A DNA stretch of 64,000 bases from Chryseobacterium viscerum (GCF_002899945.2 NZ_PPEG02000009.1:1-64000); one strand, 5' to 3'. Shown: positions 51,242 through 59,999, counted from the stretch's first letter. Translations and numbers: made by a program. Notes: generated from the letters alone by a model not told the origin.

Positions 51242-52528
51242 TTATTGTTTTTCCGAAAAAAGTGTTTTCCTTTTGCTATCCAATCCCCAGTTCAATCCTA
51301 AAAATGAAATGAGATTATTCTTGTCACCATAATTTTTTCCAAAAGCGGCATTGATGTATACGTTGTCGGACACTTTATAGTTGATAATTCCATTAGAACG
51401 GTAGGTGTTATCCAGATCGCTGCTTCTGTAAATGAATTCATAGCCAATAGAGAATTTATTGTATACCAATTCTATTTTTCCACCAAAATCATAATTGTTC
51501 GTTCTGCTGAATCCGTTGGTAAGATCATAAACCGTTTTATCCTGAAGATATCTTGCAACGGCATAGAAGTTTAACCTTTTTTCAGTTTTTGAAATTCCTG
51601 TGGCGGAGGTTTCTTTGATGGTTAGTTTTGACTTTTCCTTATTCGGATCTTCACTTTCCTTTGGAATTTCATTTTTCTTTGGATCTCTTTCCAAGTTGAT
51701 TCCGGAACTCATCGTCATCCAAACTCCCAGTTTCCCAAATTGATTATTCTTGAATTGATTATCCAAAAAGAAAGTGCTGTAAGCCGAAGCCACATCTAAT
51801 TGAAAAGCAGGTTTTTCGTCAAGGTACTTTTTATATTTTTCAGTTTCGTCAATGAATTTTTTATATTTTCCGGTTTTATAAAAATCTGTTACAAATTCAT
51901 CGTATGCTTTTTCAATCTTTTCGGTTATTTCATCTTGGCTGCCACCAGACGAGTATATATCCATAAATTTTTGTGTGTGTTCAAAATCTTTTTGGATACG
52001 GGTTAGCATTTCTGAGATCATGTCATTGGAAGCGACAATATCAGCTATATTTTTTTTATTTCTTATTTTAAATATAGTAGTTCGCAAAGAAAAAGATACC
52101 GAAGGGTTTTCTGTGTCAAGATTTTCAATTTTATAATTTTTTAGAAACGCAAATGAGAATGAAACGTTTTTTACTTCACTGAAAATGTTTTTCTTGTACT
52201 CGTAAGTATTATCAGCTTTTTTAATGCTTTTAATACCGGCATATTTCAAAGCATCCATCTCCGTCAGAGGAAATAAATGGGTGGGTGTAAGTTCTACTGC
52301 ATAGGCATTGGGAAGACCTTCATTTTCGCTGAAAGAATTGACAATACTGGTCATGAAAGCCTTTTTTGATTTTGGAGTTTCCAAATCAGAGCTTGCTAAA
52401 CCGAGAAGCATTACACTTGGTGCATTGGAGAGTTCCAATTTGTTTAAATCTGCACTAATTTCTTTATTTTGAGAAAATAGTAATGTCGTTCTAGCCACCA
52501 GAGCTGCTAGTATTAATATTTTTTTCAT
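51242..52528 (-). CDS. Secreted protein of unknown function, beta-rich C-terminus
   Basis: The 428-residue product has a signal peptide at 1-20. The N-terminal half is mixed alpha/beta with a charged helical part at about 200-255 (EKIEKAYDEFVTDFYKTGKY). The C-terminal 150 residues show alternating aromatic strands (AVARYLQDK, FSIGYEFIYRSSD, NVYINAAFGKNYG, SFLGLNWGL) like an outer-membrane barrel. It overlaps the preceding gene by 4 bases (ATGA). No family is recognised. It may be an outer-membrane protein with its partner. Confidence 0.78.
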   Translation of the reverse strand: MKKILILAALVARTTLLFSQNKEISADLNKLELSNAPSVMLLGLASSDLETPKSKKAFMTSIVNSFSENEGLPNAYAVELTPTHLFPLTEMDALKYAGIKSIKKADNTYEYKKNIFSEVKNVSFSFAFLKNYKIENLDTENPSVSFSLRTTIFKIRNKKNIADIVASNDMISEMLTRIQKDFEHTQKFMDIYSSGGSQDEITEKIEKAYDEFVTDFYKTGKYKKFIDETEKYKKYLDEKPAFQLDVASAYSTFFLDNQFKNNQFGKLGVWMTMSSGINLERDPKKNEIPKESEDPNKEKSKLTIKETSATGISKTEKRLNFYAVARYLQDKTVYDLTNGFSRTNNYDFGGKIELVYNKFSIGYEFIYRSSDLDNTYRSNGIINYKVSDNVYINAAFGKNYGDKNNLISFLGLNWGLDSKRKTLFSEKQ

Positions 52529-52923
52529 AACTTAACATTTATGAATTTATAAACAGGATAGCTCTTCCTGTCAGATAAATCTTCAATTTTTTTACCCTCA
52601 AAAGGATTGAAATGAAAGTTCTTGGCGGGAATTTGGGGGAATTCAAATTTTATTCTGCATGTATTGATTAAAATCTGCAAGTGATTCATCTGCATGCTCG
52701 TATTAAAAGATGTTGCAAAAAGTAATTTATCAGATTCTATATCTGCTTTTGGAATGGTAAAAGAAAATTTATCATCATTTAAATTATTGTCTTCTATCCA
52801 CTTTCCATTAATAATAAAATGGGGATCACCAAATTGTGTGTTGGCGCTGATTATTACGTTCACCTCTACATTACTCTCGTTAAATTGAGCAATTTTTACT
52901 GTTGTTTTTGGGATTTTTTTCAT
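52525..52923 (-). CDS. Hypothetical protein coupled to the 428-residue protein
   Basis: The product has 132 residues from the ATG at 52923 (MKKIPKTTVKIAQ); an earlier start would add 17 polar residues and cannot be excluded. No signal peptide is seen. The protein is beta-rich (VNVIISANTQFGDPHFIING, FATSFNTSMQMNHLQILINT) and has one Cys. Its stop overlaps the next start by 4 bases. The function is unknown. It is probably a chaperone or cytoplasmic partner, by context only. Confidence 0.7.
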   Translation of the reverse strand: MKKIPKTTVKIAQFNESNVEVNVIISANTQFGDPHFIINGKWIEDNNLNDDKFSFTIPKADIESDKLLFATSFNTSMQMNHLQILINTCRIKFEFPQIPAKNFHFNPFEGKKIEDLSDRKSYPVYKFINVKL

Positions 52924-53177
52924 GTCTATTAATTTTTGGTTTTGTGTCTGTTTTTTCAAAGTCAGAGGTCTCATTCCAATACCTTTTAAAATAGGTGTGA
53001 TGATATTCAGCTTTTGATTCTACTTCAAATTTATAATTTGTAATGTTTGCGGTCAATTACCTTTTTGGGTGATATTGTATTGTTTAAAATAATCCGATCA
53101 GGTTTTTCTGAATAAAAAGCAGCCTTTAATTCAATAATTAAATATTTACAAGGATTCTGCACCCCAATTAAATTCTC

Positions 53178-53185
53178 TACTTTTG
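53178..53185 (+). promoter_or_regulatory. -7 element (TACTTTTG) of the small membrane protein gene
   Basis: TACTTTTG matches TAnnTTTG, 19 bases before the ATG at 53204. It overlaps the earlier TTG start at 53183, which is thereby excluded. Confidence 0.7.
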
Positions 53186-53203
53186 CAAAATATTTTTACA
53201 GAC

Positions 53204-53536
53204 ATGCAAAAAGCTTTGATGTACTTCGCATTGGGAACAGTAGTAAGCTTCCTGATCAATTATTTCTTTATCAGTTCAGAGAATATCGGACTGGATATTT
53301 ATTATGCTTTTGCCTTTGGCTCTGCCTGGGGAATTGCTTATTATCTGGATACTCCTAATTTTACACTGCCCAAGAAATTAGGCCTGTCATTTTTAGCGAT
53401 GGGAATTCTGGTTCTTATAGGAACTTTGATTTTTAAACTAGAACTGGCGATCCCTTCTATCCTGAAATTTTCAACAGTTTTTGTCGCTTATTATCTATTT
53501 GCAAGCTTTAGGGCAAGCAAGTCGTTAAGAAAATAA
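53204..53536 (+). CDS. Small four-helix membrane protein
   Basis: The product has 110 residues from the ATG at 53204. Four hydrophobic spans are visible (ALMYFALGTVVSFLINYFFI, IYYAFAFGSAWGIAYYL, LGLSFLAMGILVLIGTLIF, IPSILKFSTVFVAYYLFASF) separated by short loops. It has no catalytic motif and no recognised family. It is monocistronic, with its own promoter and a shared terminator with the convergent DUF3667 gene. Confidence 0.8.
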   Translation: MQKALMYFALGTVVSFLINYFFISSENIGLDIYYAFAFGSAWGIAYYLDTPNFTLPKKLGLSFLAMGILVLIGTLIFKLELAIPSILKFSTVFVAYYLFASFRASKSLRK

Positions 53537-53542
53537 TAAAAT

Positions 53543-53576
53543 AAATAAGGCTGTCTCATTTGACAGCCTTATTTAT
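53543..53576 (+). terminator. Bidirectional terminator between the convergent membrane-protein genes
   Basis: The stem AAATAAGGCTGTC/GACAGCCTTATTT has A/T runs at both ends and so can serve both genes. Confidence 0.9.
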
Positions 53577-53578
53577 TA

Positions 53579-54688
53579 TTAATGGATCATCAGGAAACTT
53601 ACCAGGGCAAGGCCGACAACCAAAATCATAAATGCCATAAAATTAATGGTCAGTAATGTCATACCAATGATCATACTTACTAATCCATGGGAATGGTAAA
53701 CCCGGCGGTGGGCAATAAAGAAATATCCTATGCTATATATTGACAGTGATATTATTATTAAATATAAGAATATATTAATCAGCCCAATGCTTGTAAGATC
53801 TACCAGTTTTGCGAGTAGGAATATAAATAGAATAGTCAGTAATAGGAATGAGAAATAATGCAGTGTAAAAATTCCGTGATCGAAATACCACCATTTTTTC
53901 TTCTTGTGAAAAATCCATAAAAAGAATGCAAACAGCGGAAGATAGATGAAAAGCGCCTTCGGCATATTATGGAAAGATTTTTCCGCCAAATTTTTAAAGA
54001 TTTCTGCTTTTGTAAGACCATTTTCCTTTAGTTCGAAGAACTTGTGAGCTAATGGAGTTTGTATAAAATCCAAAGCTGATGGGTCTTTAGCCGTTGCAGA
54101 GTCGTAGGACTTTTTTGTTCTATATCCTCCAAAATTAACATCTGCATCGATTTTCTTATTCATTTCAAAGGTTTCTTTGAGATCATTTAATTTAACAGAA
54201 TCAGATAATAATGTATTAATTTTTTTTATCGTTGCAGAATCTCCCTGACTGGGATTTTTTTCCGCTTTTATACTGTCGAGTATTTTCTGGGTCTCTGCCA
54301 CTTTTATTTTGTCGAAAAAACTTGGTGTATTGTGACTTCCGGCATCTTTTCCTTCTGATAAATTAATATTGATCATCGGAAAAAGAGCAAACATGAAAAA
54401 AGTAATAAAACTGACAAAAATATAAAGTTTTACAGGAGGGACGAATTGCTGTCTCTTGCCTTCCAGATAAGTGTTTGTAAGTTTTCCGGGTTTAAAAATC
54501 AGGTTTTTCAATGTTCCCCAAAATTGTCCGTCATAATGGGTGAAGTCTTCAATAAAGTGGGTGAAGAGATAGTAGAAAGGCTGTCTACGTTCAGTGTTTT
54601 CCTGCCCGCAGTGGGGGCAAAACCTTTCTTCAACCTGGTGTCCGCAGTTCAGACAGGTTTTATCATCTCTTAGTTTTCCGTGGCTCAT
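53579..54688 (-). CDS. DUF3667 membrane protein with zinc ribbon
   Basis: The 369-residue product has an N-terminal zinc ribbon, CLNC...CPHC (Cys12, Cys15, Cys24, Cys27). FYYLFTHFIEDFTHYDGQFW follows, and then about five membrane spans with a hydrophilic periplasmic or cytoplasmic loop (about 120-210). This is the DUF3667 pattern, found widely in Bacteroidota. The role is unknown, perhaps in membrane-protein handling or transport. Confidence 0.9.
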   Translation of the reverse strand: MSHGKLRDDKTCLNCGHQVEERFCPHCGQENTERRQPFYYLFTHFIEDFTHYDGQFWGTLKNLIFKPGKLTNTYLEGKRQQFVPPVKLYIFVSFITFFMFALFPMININLSEGKDAGSHNTPSFFDKIKVAETQKILDSIKAEKNPSQGDSATIKKINTLLSDSVKLNDLKETFEMNKKIDADVNFGGYRTKKSYDSATAKDPSALDFIQTPLAHKFFELKENGLTKAEIFKNLAEKSFHNMPKALFIYLPLFAFFLWIFHKKKKWWYFDHGIFTLHYFSFLLLTILFIFLLAKLVDLTSIGLINIFLYLIIISLSIYSIGYFFIAHRRVYHSHGLVSMIIGMTLLTINFMAFMILVVGLALVSFLMIH

Positions 54689-54709
54689 GAATTATTAATA
54701 TGATTGATA

Positions 54710-54717
54710 CAAATATA
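54710..54717 (-). promoter_or_regulatory. -7 element (TATATTTG) of the DUF3667 gene
   Basis: The minus strand reads TATATTTG, 22 bases before the ATG. Confidence 0.65.
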
Positions 54718-54960
54718 ATTATTTCAATGAAACAGTAGTTGTATTAATGTGTTTTACGGAAATCTTTAAAGTAAATTTAATAAAAGAAAGAGTTGAGGGA
54801 ATAAACTCTTTGCTTTGTCATGTGTGTTTTTAGAATCTTCTAAGTGTTTTTTTCATCGCCACAACATTTTTCAAGATTTATGCCAAACGTATTAATGATG
54901 TTAAAATCTATTAAAGGTCAGCACTATAACAGATATTCTATAGATTAAATAAAATATGTT

Positions 54961-54990
54961 TTTGGGTTACAAAAATAATTTGTACCTTTG
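54961..54990 (+). promoter_or_regulatory. Promoter of rplM-rpsI: TTTG, 18 bases, TACCTTTG
   Basis: The -33-type TTTG at 54961-54964 and -7-type TACCTTTG at 54983-54990 both match the Bacteroidota consensus with normal spacing. It is the best-formed promoter in the window, as expected for ribosomal genes. Confidence 0.75.
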
Positions 54991-55036
54991 CACACCCTTT
55001 TAGGGGTAAATTATGTTTAATCTTTAACTAAAACGT

Positions 55037-55492
55037 GTGAATACATTAAGTTACAAAACTGTTTCAGCGAACAAAGCTACTGCTAATAAAGAATGGGTTG
55101 TGGTAGACGCTGAAGGACAGCCGTTAGGAAGACTAGCTTCTACGGTTGCAAAGATTTTGAGAGGTAAGCACAAAACGAACTTTACACCTCACGTAGATTG
55201 TGGTGATAACGTGATCGTTTTGAATGCTGGGAAAATTACGCTTTCCGGAAATAAGTGGGCTGATAAGACTTACATCTGGCATACAGGTTATCCTGGTGGA
55301 CAGAAGTCTATGACTGCGGCTGAACTTCAAAAGAAAGATTCTTTAAAGGTATTAGAGAAATCTGTAAAAGGTATGTTACCTAAAAACAGATTAGGAGCTG
55401 CTATCCTTAAGAACCTTTATTTATATGAAGGAACTGAGCACAAACATGAAGCTCAACAGCCTAAAACAATTAATGTTAACGAATTTAAATAA
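55037..55492 (+). CDS. rplM: 50S ribosomal protein L13
   Basis: The 151-residue product starts with GTG (MNTLSYKTVSANKATANKEW); the next in-frame ATG would remove conserved residues. L13 landmarks seen are VVVDAEGQPLGRLAS (about 21-35), KTNFTPHVDCGDNV, TYIWHTGYPGG and MLPKNRLG (about 113-120). It is followed 6 bases later by rpsI, in the usual order. Confidence 0.98.
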   Translation: MNTLSYKTVSANKATANKEWVVVDAEGQPLGRLASTVAKILRGKHKTNFTPHVDCGDNVIVLNAGKITLSGNKWADKTYIWHTGYPGGQKSMTAAELQKKDSLKVLEKSVKGMLPKNRLGAAILKNLYLYEGTEHKHEAQQPKTINVNEFK

Positions 55493-55498
55493 TTAATT

Positions 55499-55885
55499 AT
55501 GTCTATAGTTCACAAAATCGGAAGAAGAAAAACTTCTGTAGCAAGAGTTTATGTAAGACCAGGTTCTGGTGTTATTACAGTAAACGGTAAAGATGCTGCA
55601 ACTTATTTCTCTACAGACGTGATGGTTTACAAATTAAACCAACCGTTTATCCTTTCTGAGACTGTTGGTCAGTACGACGTTACCGTAAATGTTTTCGGTG
55701 GTGGAAATACAGGTCAGGCAGAAGCTATCAGATTAGGTATTTCAAGAGCTTTATGCGAGATCAACGCTGAGTTCAGATTAGCATTAAAGCCTGCTGGTTT
55801 ACTTACAAGAGACGCAAGAATGGTGGAAAGAAAGAAGCCAGGTCAGAAAAAAGCAAGAAAGAGATTCCAATTCTCAAAACGTTAA
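55499..55885 (+). CDS. rpsI: 30S ribosomal protein S9
   Basis: The 128-residue product has the S9 blocks IGRRKTSVARVYVRPGSG (about 6-23), GGGNTGQAEAIRLGISRAL and the basic C-terminal tail RKKPGQKKARKRFQFSKR, which reaches the P-site tRNA. It is translationally close to rplM. It is separated from rpsB by 182 bases. Confidence 0.98.
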   Translation: MSIVHKIGRRKTSVARVYVRPGSGVITVNGKDAATYFSTDVMVYKLNQPFILSETVGQYDVTVNVFGGGNTGQAEAIRLGISRALCEINAEFRLALKPAGLLTRDARMVERKKPGQKKARKRFQFSKR

Positions 55886-56067
55886 TTTTCAGACTTCAGA
55901 TACAAGATCTCAGATTTCAGAATTTATTCGGTCTGTTGTCTTATATCTAAATCTATTTATCAAAACAAAAAAATTGCCCGTTACGTTTAGCATCCAAACG
56001 CTTCTCCCATCTAAAGAAGTTGTTGATTGTTTAAAAGACGGAAAGTAAACTAACAAAAACAGAAAAC
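55886..56067 (+). other. Gap between rpsI and rpsB with CAGATTTCAGA-like repeats
   Basis: The first 35 bases after rpsI are built from degenerate CAGAcTTCAGAT/CAGATTTCAGA units. The remainder is a possible leader of rpsB. No terminator is obvious, so read-through is likely. Confidence 0.5.
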
Positions 56068-56829
56068 ATGGCAAAAGCAAATGTAAAAGACCTTCTAGAG
56101 GCTGGTGTACACTTCGGTCACATGACTAGAAAGTGGAATCCAAATATGGCTCCATACATTTTTATGGAGAAAAATGGTATTCACATTGTAGACTTACATA
56201 AAACAGCAGTTAAGTTGGATGAAGCGTGCAGCGCTTTAGAAAAATTAACTTCTGCAGGTAAAAAAGTTCTTTTCGTAGCTACTAAGAAGCAAGCGAAAGA
56301 AGTTGTTGCAAAACACGCTTCTGAACTTAATATGCCTTATATTACAGAAAGATGGCCAGGTGGTATGTTGACGAACTTCGTTACTATCAGAAAGGCTGTA
56401 AAGAAGATGAACTCTATCGACAAAATGAAAAAAGACGGTACGTTCGAAACTTTATCTAAAAAAGAAAGATTACAAGTTGACAGACAAAGAGCTAACTTGG
56501 AGAAAAACTTAGGTTCTATCTCTGACATGGTTAGACTTCCTTCTGCAATCTTTGTAGTTGATATCTTAAGAGAACACATCGCAGTAACTGAAGCTAAGAA
56601 ATTAGGTATTCCAGTTTTCGGTATTGTTGATACAAACTCTGACCCTAGAAAAGTAGACTTCGTTATCCCAGGAAACGATGATGCTTCTAAATCTATCGAT
56701 ATGATCTTGAGCATTGTTTCTGATTCTATCAAAGAAGGTCAGTCTCAAAGAAAAGCTGATAAAGAAAAATCTAAAGAAGAAGGAGAAAAAGTATCTGCTG
56801 ATACAGATGCTGATTTCGATGCAGAATAA
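56068..56829 (+). CDS. rpsB: 30S ribosomal protein S2
   Basis: The 253-residue product has the S2 blocks LLEAGVHFGHMTRKWNPNM (about 9-27), GKKVLFVATKKQAKEVV and ITERWPGGMLTNFVTI (about 92-107). PVFGIVDTNSDPRKVDFVIP is near the end, and the tail is acidic. The usual partner tsf (EF-Ts) is not found directly downstream in this window, where a terminator follows. Confidence 0.98.
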   Translation: MAKANVKDLLEAGVHFGHMTRKWNPNMAPYIFMEKNGIHIVDLHKTAVKLDEACSALEKLTSAGKKVLFVATKKQAKEVVAKHASELNMPYITERWPGGMLTNFVTIRKAVKKMNSIDKMKKDGTFETLSKKERLQVDRQRANLEKNLGSISDMVRLPSAIFVVDILREHIAVTEAKKLGIPVFGIVDTNSDPRKVDFVIPGNDDASKSIDMILSIVSDSIKEGQSQRKADKEKSKEEGEKVSADTDADFDAE

Positions 56830-56852
56830 TTAAAGATTTTCTTTAATATAGG

Positions 56853-56884
56853 AAAAACGCTGGATTTAGGTCCAGCGTTTTTTT
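56853..56884 (+). terminator. Terminator after rpsB
   Basis: The stem AAAACGCTGGA/TCCAGCGTTTT with a T run lies 23 bases past the stop. Confidence 0.92.
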
Positions 56885-57057
56885 ATTGTTTATGCCAAGA
56901 ACTCTTACGGACTGCTAAAGGGTCACTAGGTATTCTGGCTGCTCTATCGAGTATTTGCAGACTGCTTAGCTTGTTCTTTATCCGGGTTTAGAAAGTCCAA
57001 AAGATAATCTATTGAGTGTCTATTAAACTCCTTATTACCGATGCTTCTTTAAAAAGA

Positions 57058-57082
57058 AAAACCCACAGAATCCTGCGGGTTA
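57058..57082 (-). terminator. Terminator after the first of the paralogue genes
   Basis: The stem AACCCGCAG/CTGTGGGTT (one G-T pair) with a T tail on the minus strand is 7 bases beyond the stop at 57089. Confidence 0.85.
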
Positions 57083-57088
57083 TATTTT

Positions 57089-57523
57089 TTATTTTGAAAG
57101 TTTTATAGAATAGGAGGTGGTTACAAATTTTGTACTCTGATAATTCGAGTTGCAGATAACTCCGGATAACCTGTAGTTTTGATTTTTTGGAACCATTGTA
57201 TATCCTATCTTTCCAGCACCTATGGGGATTTTCTTGAAGAAATTGTTCCCGCTTACAGTAAGTACCATATTGCAGGGAGATTTGTTTTCTACCGAAATAG
57301 AGGTCTTAGGATTCTTGGGATCATCACTGTTGAGGAGATCATTAAGGACATCGGCTGTTTCCGGCTTATAAACCTTTATAAGCTCGTTATATTCTCTTTC
57401 TGTATTGGCTGTGCTCCCTGAATTATTGCCAGGGTAAGATGTTCTTACCGGATAACCTCCATAATTTACATTACAGCTGGTAAGAATCATTGAAATTCCG
57501 ATAAAAACGAATAGTTTTTTCAT
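57089..57523 (-). CDS. Secreted lipoprotein-like paralogue 1 (short)
   Basis: The 144-residue product has a lipoprotein-type signal (MILTSC, Cys17). The C-terminal 75 residues (about 65-144) match the same region of the two larger paralogues nearby: NKSPCNMVLTVSGNNFF, the PIGAGKIGYTMVPKNQNY block and VICNSNYQS. The larger ones have an extra N-terminal module that this one lacks. It resembles proteins annotated as DUF6759 in Chryseobacterium, from memory. It overlaps the upstream gene by 4 bases. The function is unknown. Confidence 0.8.
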   Translation of the reverse strand: MKKLFVFIGISMILTSCNVNYGGYPVRTSYPGNNSGSTANTEREYNELIKVYKPETADVLNDLLNSDDPKNPKTSISVENKSPCNMVLTVSGNNFFKKIPIGAGKIGYTMVPKNQNYRLSGVICNSNYQSTKFVTTSYSIKLSK

Positions 57524-58218
57524 CCTATTTTATTTTTGGGTTTCTCTTTTTTCGAAGGTTTTTTTTCCGGTTCATTATGGGTAGATTTCAGTTCTGTCTC
57601 AGCCTGTCCCGGGTTACCTACCGTTACAAATATACTTTTTTTAATGTCTTTCTGTGAAATGTATTTCATATCGCAGATATTACTGTTGAGCGTATAGGAC
57701 CCTTTATTGAGCACAATGAAATTTTCTCCACGAGCTGGAACGGCAAGATTGTAATAATCTTTTCCTTCAATTCGCAGTACGATATTGCAGTCCGAATTAT
57801 TTTTGAATAAAAGGATCGCTTCCTTACGGGTAATATCTTCATTGAACATTGCATTCAGAAGTTTTGCCGTTTTATCCTTGTGTTCAGCAGATGTTTCAGT
57901 GATGAGTTTTTTAAACTCTTCAGCATCGTCTGAATTTGGGTTTCTCATAATGCTTTTAGGAATATCAGAGATTACAGGCCTTGCTTCCATAGGTTTGGCT
58001 GTACGGGCTCCTTTTGTCCATTCTGCATTTTTTAAAGCGATCAGCTTTGGTTTTAGCACGCTTTTCTTAGGATCGTCAGGGTGTGCGTTCTTCAGGTATT
58101 CTTCAATTTCTTTGATGTTTGTGTTTTTTAGAATGTCTTTATTGCTTTTTTGAGCATTTGTAAAGACGGGTATTAGAAATGTGAAGAATAAAATCGTTGA
58201 AATTTTTTTTTTCATCAA
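57520..58218 (-). CDS. Secreted paralogue 2, with AHPDDP module
   Basis: The 232-residue product has a signal peptide at 1-22. An N-terminal module contains IKEIEEYLKNAHPDDPKKSV then LKPK (about 35-58). The C-terminal part matches the other two paralogues (NNSDCNIVLRIEGKDYYNLA, SNICDMKYISQKDI). It begins 14 bases after trmB ends, so it is likely cotranscribed. It ends in a Lys/Pro-rich tail. The function is unknown. Confidence 0.83.
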   Translation of the reverse strand: MMKKKISTILFFTFLIPVFTNAQKSNKDILKNTNIKEIEEYLKNAHPDDPKKSVLKPKLIALKNAEWTKGARTAKPMEARPVISDIPKSIMRNPNSDDAEEFKKLITETSAEHKDKTAKLLNAMFNEDITRKEAILLFKNNSDCNIVLRIEGKDYYNLAVPARGENFIVLNKGSYTLNSNICDMKYISQKDIKKSIFVTVGNPGQAETELKSTHNEPEKKPSKKEKPKNKIG

Positions 58219-58232
58219 GTTTGTTTATTTCA

Positions 58233-58910
58233 TCAGCTTATCCGGAATTTAATATAAGTAATTGTTTTTCCTTTAGCCGAGAATAGCTCTTCATAATACG
58301 TTTTGATATCTCTCAAATGCTCCGTATTAGGATCGTATTCAGGTGCCCCATAGATATCATGGTGCGCGCTGATAATTTCATAGCCTGCCCCCTGTAAATA
58401 TCCCAGTGTATACCCATGCAGAAACTCTGAATCGGTTTTCAGGTGAACGATACCTCCTGGCTTCAGGAACTTTTTATATCGGTTTAAAAAATCCGGATGT
58501 GTTAATCTGTGTTTTGTTCTTTTATATTTTATTTGTGGATCCGGGAACGTAATCCATATTTCATCTACTTCATTTTCAGCAAAAAAATAATCAACGAGTT
58601 CGATCTGAGTTCTCAGAAAAGCGACATTATTCATGTTACTTTCTACAGCTTCTTTGGCACCAAACCAGAATCTGGCCCCTTTAATATCAACTCCTATAAA
58701 ATTCTTTTCAGGAAATGTTTTGGCAAGTCCTACAGAATATTCTCCTTTTCCACAACCTAATTCCAATACAATTGGATTCTCGTTTTTAAAGAAATTTTCT
58801 CTCCATTTTCCTTTAAGATCGAAGCCTTCTAAGGCCTCTTCTCTTGTAGGTTGTATTACATTCGGTAATATTTTGTTTTCTGTAAATCTTGCTAATTTAT
58901 TCTTGCCCAT
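58233..58910 (-). CDS. trmB: tRNA (guanine-N7-)-methyltransferase
   Basis: The product has 225 residues from the ATG at 58910 (MGKNKLARFTENK); the in-frame codons before it fall inside the -7 promoter. The enzyme places m7G46 in tRNA. The class I SAM-binding motif LELGCGKGEYS (about 51-61), GVDIKGARFWFGAKEA, the DPQIKYKRTKHRLTHPDF block and LKPGGIVHLKTDS define TrmB. It is first in a unit with two secreted paralogues, though these have no evident link to tRNA. Confidence 0.96.
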   Translation of the reverse strand: MGKNKLARFTENKILPNVIQPTREEALEGFDLKGKWRENFFKNENPIVLELGCGKGEYSVGLAKTFPEKNFIGVDIKGARFWFGAKEAVESNMNNVAFLRTQIELVDYFFAENEVDEIWITFPDPQIKYKRTKHRLTHPDFLNRYKKFLKPGGIVHLKTDSEFLHGYTLGYLQGAGYEIISAHHDIYGAPEYDPNTEHLRDIKTYYEELFSAKGKTITYIKFRIS

Positions 58911-58928
58911 TGAGTTATAAAATGAGTG

Positions 58929-58936
58929 CAAAAATA
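58929..58936 (-). promoter_or_regulatory. -7 element (TATTTTTG) of trmB
   Basis: The minus strand reads TATTTTTG, 19 bases before the ATG at 58910. It overlaps the more upstream start. Confidence 0.7.
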
Positions 58937-59006
58937 CTAAAAATTTATGGAGAATCTCTGCCTTTTGCAGGTAAAAGGCAGAGAACTAATTCGTTTATGA
59001 TTGAGA

Positions 59007-59771
59007 TTATTGGCTTCCTAAAGCGACCATAATGGCTCTTTGTATTGTTTTTTGTGAGGCATATTGCGCTCCGCAAACCAAACTGGAGAAAAGGTACTGG
59101 CCTTTTTCTATGACAATAGAACCTTCACCCTGAGCAGGTACTGCCAGTCTGTATTTGGTGGTGCCTACACCTTCCATTCTTACAATGATATTACAGTCAG
59201 ATTTGTTTTGAATCATGACAATGCACTCTTTAGCATTAGGATCATTATCAAATAAGGAATTGAGGATTTTTACTGTTTTGTTTTTATGTTCTACGGGAGA
59301 GACGGCCATCAGCATGTTGAATTCTTCTGCTTCAGCATTGAGAACTGCAGTATTTGCTGTTGTATTGACAACATAGGTATTCTGAGTCGTGCTTGGAGTA
59401 TAAACGGCAGTAAACTGTTTCGCTGCCAGCTCAGCTTTATACTTTGCAATTTGTTTTTGTTTGATGATCGCATTCATTTCATCGAAGGTGATCTTTGTAG
59501 AAGGTCTTCTTCTCAGCATAGCAAGCATTTCCTGCATGTCTTTTACCTTCTGATCAGCAGGGTGTGCATTTTTGATGTATTCTTTCATCAGGTCCATTAC
59601 CTTTGGTTTCAGAACAGATCTTCGTGGATCATCTGGATGGGCATCTCTTAAAAATGCATTGATCTCATAGATATTATTACTCTTCAGAATATTACTATAG
59701 TCTTTGCCTTTTTTTTGAGCAGACACCATAAAAAGAAACATACAGCCAAGAAGTAAAAGTACTTTTTTCAT
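59007..59771 (-). CDS. Secreted paralogue 3, with AHPDDP module
   Basis: The 254-residue product has a signal peptide at 1-18. The N-terminal module IYEINAFLRDAHPDDPRRSV then LKPK (about 33-56) recurs as a second, shorter YIKNAHPADQKVKDM (about 66-80), so the module seems duplicated. The C-terminal region matches paralogues 1 and 2 (NKSDCNIIVRMEGVG, VPAQGEGSIVIEKGQY, SLVCGAQYASQKTI). The function is unknown. It is a separate transcript from trmB. Confidence 0.83.
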   Translation of the reverse strand: MKKVLLLLGCMFLFMVSAQKKGKDYSNILKSNNIYEINAFLRDAHPDDPRRSVLKPKVMDLMKEYIKNAHPADQKVKDMQEMLAMLRRRPSTKITFDEMNAIIKQKQIAKYKAELAAKQFTAVYTPSTTQNTYVVNTTANTAVLNAEAEEFNMLMAVSPVEHKNKTVKILNSLFDNDPNAKECIVMIQNKSDCNIIVRMEGVGTTKYRLAVPAQGEGSIVIEKGQYLFSSLVCGAQYASQKTIQRAIMVALGSQ

Positions 59772-59999
59772 TAATTAATATTAAATTAGAATTGGTGTTT
59801 CTCATTTAATTTACGTTTTGCGCTGGTTAGTTTTTATTTGGATAACGGAATATAAGTATTTTTATTTTAAACACCTATTCGTGAGATAAATTTAATATTT
59901 TTTTGAATATTATAGAATTATATATTGTTAAAATTGAATTATCTATATTGAAATATTTTATAGTAAAGGTTTGGGCTAAATTTTTATTGTTTCAAAAAA

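Larger units (their letters stand above)
54689..55036. other. 348-bp divergent spacer
   Basis: It holds -7 elements for both flanking genes (54710-54717 minus, 54983-54990 plus) and no gene. No leader structure for the ribosomal operon could be assigned by eye. Confidence 0.6.

Noticed and set aside
56337..56732. 131-residue minus-strand frame inside rpsB
   Set aside because: It is antisense to conserved S2.
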